Origin: Rhizobium sp. BK650
GTDB taxonomy: Bacteria > Pseudomonadota > Alphaproteobacteria > Rhizobiales > Rhizobiaceae
Direction: 5' to 3'
Length of the DNA: 64,000 nt
NCBI RefSeq assembly: GCF_014195325.1
Contig: NZ_JACIBK010000012.1
Coordinates: 1 to 64,000 of the forward strand
Of this stretch, positions 61,688 through 64,000 are shown in pieces (position 1 is the stretch's first letter; the number at the start of each line of letters is the position of its first letter). The notes below the pieces were generated by a model that was not told the DNA's origin, made no database searches, and saw nothing but the letters and a program-made list of their open reading frames with translations. The position numbers and the translations under genes are program-made.

Positions 61688-62398
61688 ATGTCTATCCGCA
61701 CATCAAGCAAGGCCCTGGCAGCCTTTTTCGCAACCGCAATCCTGTCGCTAGGATGTGGTACGGTTGCCAGCCGAGCAGCTGAGGATGCCGTGGTTATTCC
61801 GGCACCTACCATCGACGAGGCTGGAAAATCCAGCACGGAAACCGCCATCTTTGCCGGCGGCTGCTTTTGGGGCGTCCAGGGCGTTTTTCAGCATGTGAAG
61901 GGCGTCAAGAGCGCTGTGTCCGGTTACGCCGGCGGCGAAGCGTCGACCGCCCAGTACGAAACCGTCAGCACGGGCACGACCGGCCACGCCGAATCCGTGC
62001 AGGTGACCTTCAATCCGAGAGAGGTGAGCTACGGTAAGCTTCTTCAGATTTTCTTCTCGGTCGCCCATAACCCGACGCAGCTCAATTTCCAGGGGCCGGA
62101 CGAAGGCACCCAATATCGCTCGGCGCTGTTCATCTCGGAGCCCGAGCAGCGTAAGGTCGCGGAAGCCTATATCGCCAAGCTCGACAAGGCCCATGTCTTC
62201 AAACAGCCGATCGTAACCAAGGTCACCGACTATACCGGCTTTTACCCAGCTGAGCAGTATCATCAGGACTTTCTGACACTGAACCCGTCCTATCCCTATA
62301 TCGTCTATAACGACCTACCGAAGATCGAAAACCTGAAGCAGATCTTCCCGGCGGACTACAGGAAGGACCCTGTTCTGGTGCTGAAGGCCAAGGGTTGA
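61688..62398 (+). CDS. msrA: Methionine sulfoxide reductase A (MsrA) with signal peptide
   Basis: A 236-aa MsrA. GGCFWGVQGVFQHVKGVKSA carries the catalytic Cys of G-C-F-W-G, and GYAGGEASTAQYETVSTGTT and QVTFNPREVSYGKLLQIFFS are the usual blocks. A cleavable-type N-terminus (ALAAFFATAILSLGCGTVAS) directs export; a lipobox-like LSLGC could also make it a lipoprotein. It repairs oxidised Met-S-sulfoxide in periplasmic proteins. No clear resolving-Cys pair is visible after residue 200. It diverges from the macroglobulin gene and shares its 61489-61687 upstream region. Confidence 0.88.
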   Translation: MSIRTSSKALAAFFATAILSLGCGTVASRAAEDAVVIPAPTIDEAGKSSTETAIFAGGCFWGVQGVFQHVKGVKSAVSGYAGGEASTAQYETVSTGTTGHAESVQVTFNPREVSYGKLLQIFFSVAHNPTQLNFQGPDEGTQYRSALFISEPEQRKVAEAYIAKLDKAHVFKQPIVTKVTDYTGFYPAEQYHQDFLTLNPSYPYIVYNDLPKIENLKQIFPADYRKDPVLVLKAKG

Positions 62399-62645
62399 GA
62401 AGCTCACGCCTGACGTGCCGGCGTGTGCGCAGCAGATGATTATGTTTGTTTGACCAGAGCTGCCCTAAACGAACAGTGAGCGAGGGAACCGTCAAGTGTG
62501 GCAGGGGGAACAAGGCCCTACCGACGCGCGATGAGATCTTTTGAACGTTGACTTAAGCGCGAGGATAGGCTTGAAGCGGTTCTGACGCCTTCGAACGAGC
62601 GGTGTATCGTTCGGGTTCCACTTGCGGAATTTATCGGGAGCCGGC

Positions 62646-63458
62646 ATGCACGAGAAGCGGTTTGATGAAGAAATAAATCTCTTCGTTTTAGCTTCCTTTG
62701 TGAGGAAACATATTCTGGTGATTGGCGCGTGCTCGATCATCGGCCTTATTGGTGCAAGCGTTTTCAGTAGTGAAGCGCCGCCGGTTTTCGAGGCTTCGGC
62801 ACAATTGGCTCTAGCAAAGATCGGCAGGCCCGGACCTGACAGAACCATCTTAGTTGTTCCGGTTGAATCGCGAGATCGTATTTTGTTTCGAATGCGTTCA
62901 CCGGCCGCATTTGACCTGAAGCTCGCTTCTAGTTGTTTCGAAAAAGGCGCCGCTACACGCGAGCAATTGGCACGAAGCATTAAAATCACCGCTCCATCGA
63001 CGCCCGATGACGTGATTTCAATATCGTCGAGTGCATCGAGCGCGCAGCTTGCGGAGCGCTGTGTGACTGCTGTTGTACAGCTGATCCAGGAGCAGCAATC
63101 GAGCTTGAGCTCTCAAAGCGAATCCGCTGTCAAGGCAGAGATTGCAGCAAGTGAGAAGCAACTTGCAGACAATCTGAAAGTCATGGAGTCGTCTCAGGGG
63201 ACGGATTGGCAAAAGGCGATCTATTTAGCTACGCGGGACGAATCCAATTTCCTTCGCACGAAAATCACTGAGCTCAATTCACAGCTGCAGTTGAATGAGC
63301 CAGCAAAGCTTTTATCTCCGGTGTATGCCGCGCCGCCTTCGCTCGCGTCGAATCGCCTGAAGCGGATTCTTATCGGGCTCGTCGGAGGCTTTGCTATTGG
63401 CATCCTGGGAGCTATGGCACAGGCTCTATATGGTTCGCTACGCAAACGCGAAGCATGA
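62646..63458 (+). CDS. Wzz-like polysaccharide chain-length/export protein
   Basis: A 270-aa protein with two membrane helices: residues ~18-40 (FVRKHILVIGACSIIGLIGA) and at the C-terminus (IGLVGGFAIGILGAMAQALY). The periplasmic part is a coiled-coil helix (SAVKAEIAASEKQLADNLKV). This matches the Wzz/PCP topology. GGGAG precedes the ATG at 62646. Upstream 62399-62645 holds a short CACGCC/GGCGTG inverted repeat and no gene. Next to a glycosyltransferase, it suggests an exopolysaccharide cluster continuing past the window. Confidence 0.7.
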   Translation: MHEKRFDEEINLFVLASFVRKHILVIGACSIIGLIGASVFSSEAPPVFEASAQLALAKIGRPGPDRTILVVPVESRDRILFRMRSPAAFDLKLASSCFEKGAATREQLARSIKITAPSTPDDVISISSSASSAQLAERCVTAVVQLIQEQQSSLSSQSESAVKAEIAASEKQLADNLKVMESSQGTDWQKAIYLATRDESNFLRTKITELNSQLQLNEPAKLLSPVYAAPPSLASNRLKRILIGLVGGFAIGILGAMAQALYGSLRKREA

Positions 63459-63499
63459 ATTGCGGTCGGAGCTTGCTTAATTTTTTGCCGCGTCCAGCA

Positions 63500-64000
63500 T
63501 TATTTTCCCTTTGCCGTCGTCGACATATGTAGAATCCCCCGGACGAACTGCGCGCCCCGCGAAAGAACCTTTCTGCTCAGGAAGCGAAACGGACGTGCGT
63601 CCAAGCCGTGGCTACGAAGCGCAAGAAGAATTTCCTTGTTCTGCTTGATAATGTTCGTGAGACTGCGGTTGGTTGTTCCACCCATCCGCATTTTGACCAT
63701 CACGCCTGGTACATATCGTGCGTGGATTCGATGGCGTTCCAGGAACCGCATCATCAGCTCGACGTCGGCCGCAATCCGGTATCCGAGGTCGAATGAGCCA
63801 AATCGTTTATAGATGTCGCGCCGCACGAAGAAAGTTGGATGGGGAGGGGCCCATCCCGTTTCGAAAGAGGTCGGGACGAAGGGCGAAGAACGCCAATGGC
63901 GAACGATGATCTGAGTGTCATCTTGTCTGACGTAGCATAAATCACCGTAGCAGGCTTCAAGGTGAGGGTCATCTTGGAATGTCTTGGCGACTTTCGCCAA
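63500..64000 (-). CDS. Glycosyltransferase family 2 (partial, N-terminus off the right edge)
   Basis: The last ~166 codons of a GT2-like enzyme. Visible are LEACYGDLCYVRQDDTQIIV, PHPTFFVRRDIYKRFGSFDL and YRIAADVELMMRFLERHRI (the E-D/A-D-x-E-like acceptor region), then a basic tail. The nucleotide-binding start is beyond the window. With the Wzz-like gene it indicates surface polysaccharide synthesis. Confidence 0.7.
   Translation of the reverse strand: MAKVAKTFQDDPHLEACYGDLCYVRQDDTQIIVRHWRSSPFVPTSFETGWAPPHPTFFVRRDIYKRFGSFDLGYRIAADVELMMRFLERHRIHARYVPGVMVKMRMGGTTNRSLTNIIKQNKEILLALRSHGLDARPFRFLSRKVLSRGAQFVRGILHMSTTAKGK

Noticed and set aside
1..64000. CRISPR array or intact insertion sequence
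   Set aside because: No regularly spaced repeats and no transposase-like frame with terminal inverted repeats were seen.

Overview
The window looks like a member of the Rhizobiaceae, most probably Rhizobium. It is GC-rich, and it carries rhizobial hallmarks: a DUF992 secreted protein, a PraR/PhrR-like XRE regulator, a LuxI/LuxR pair and an sRNA with anti-Shine-Dalgarno loops. I cannot tell from sequence alone whether it is chromosome or a large plasmid. The left half is accessory DNA and the right half is mostly housekeeping, stress and envelope genes.

Region 1 (1-3.8 kb, minus strand) is an organosulfur operon end. It holds an oligopeptide-type binding protein that has lost its N-terminus, an SfnG/DszA-type flavin monooxygenase, a DszB-like desulfinase that keeps the Cys-His-Arg catalytic set, and a DszC/SfnB-like acyl-CoA-dehydrogenase-fold flavoprotein cut by the window edge. 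Together they resemble a dszABC-type desulfurisation set.

Region 2 (3.8-18.6 kb) is a mosaic mobile segment. It opens with a scar of gene fragments (LysR tail, AraC helix remnant) and a TacA/TacT-type module with an intact antitoxin but a broken toxin. Next come a nuclease-like 448-aa protein with a small membrane protein and an XRE regulator. A set of secreted proteins follows (TrbM-like, a small Cys protein and three degenerate nuclease-fold proteins). Divergent from these is a mobilisation operon: membrane protein, ParA, RHH protein, MobC-like protein and MOBP relaxase. The segment ends with a compact quorum-sensing module: PraR-like repressor, small protein, AHL synthase, candidate lux box and LuxR regulator. 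No mating-pair-formation genes are present in the window.

Region 3 (18.8-32.5 kb) is a catabolic island. It encodes a C45 Ntn-hydrolase, a Rossmann-fold oxidoreductase, an alanine-racemase-fold enzyme, a DMT exporter, a HAD phosphatase, an IclR regulator and an MmgE/PrpD protein. It also encodes a three-subunit 2Fe-2S/FAD/FAD amine dehydrogenase (HcnABC or opine-oxidase type) and a complete polar amino-acid ABC transporter. Two distant promoters share a 15-bp palindrome (14 of 15 bases identical). This links the Ntn-hydrolase promoter with the MmgE/oxidase promoter and suggests one regulon. My best reading is an undescribed pathway that takes up an acylated or conjugated amino acid, frees it, racemises it and oxidises it.

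Region 4 (32.6-47.7 kb) holds a fused nucleotidyltransferase-HEPN protein, a Bax-inhibitor-1 protein, an ECF sigma/anti-sigma pair with an autoregulatory-looking promoter, and a Tat-exported oxalate decarboxylase. It also holds an RND pump with its adaptor, an EmrAB-type pump, a formate/nitrite channel, an anti-SD sRNA, a DUF992 protein and a DMSP-lyase-like cupin.

Region 5 (47.8-64 kb) has copA-cueR with a textbook CueR promoter, treY, pbpC with an alpha-2-macroglobulin gene, a secreted msrA, a Wzz-like protein and the end of a glycosyltransferase.
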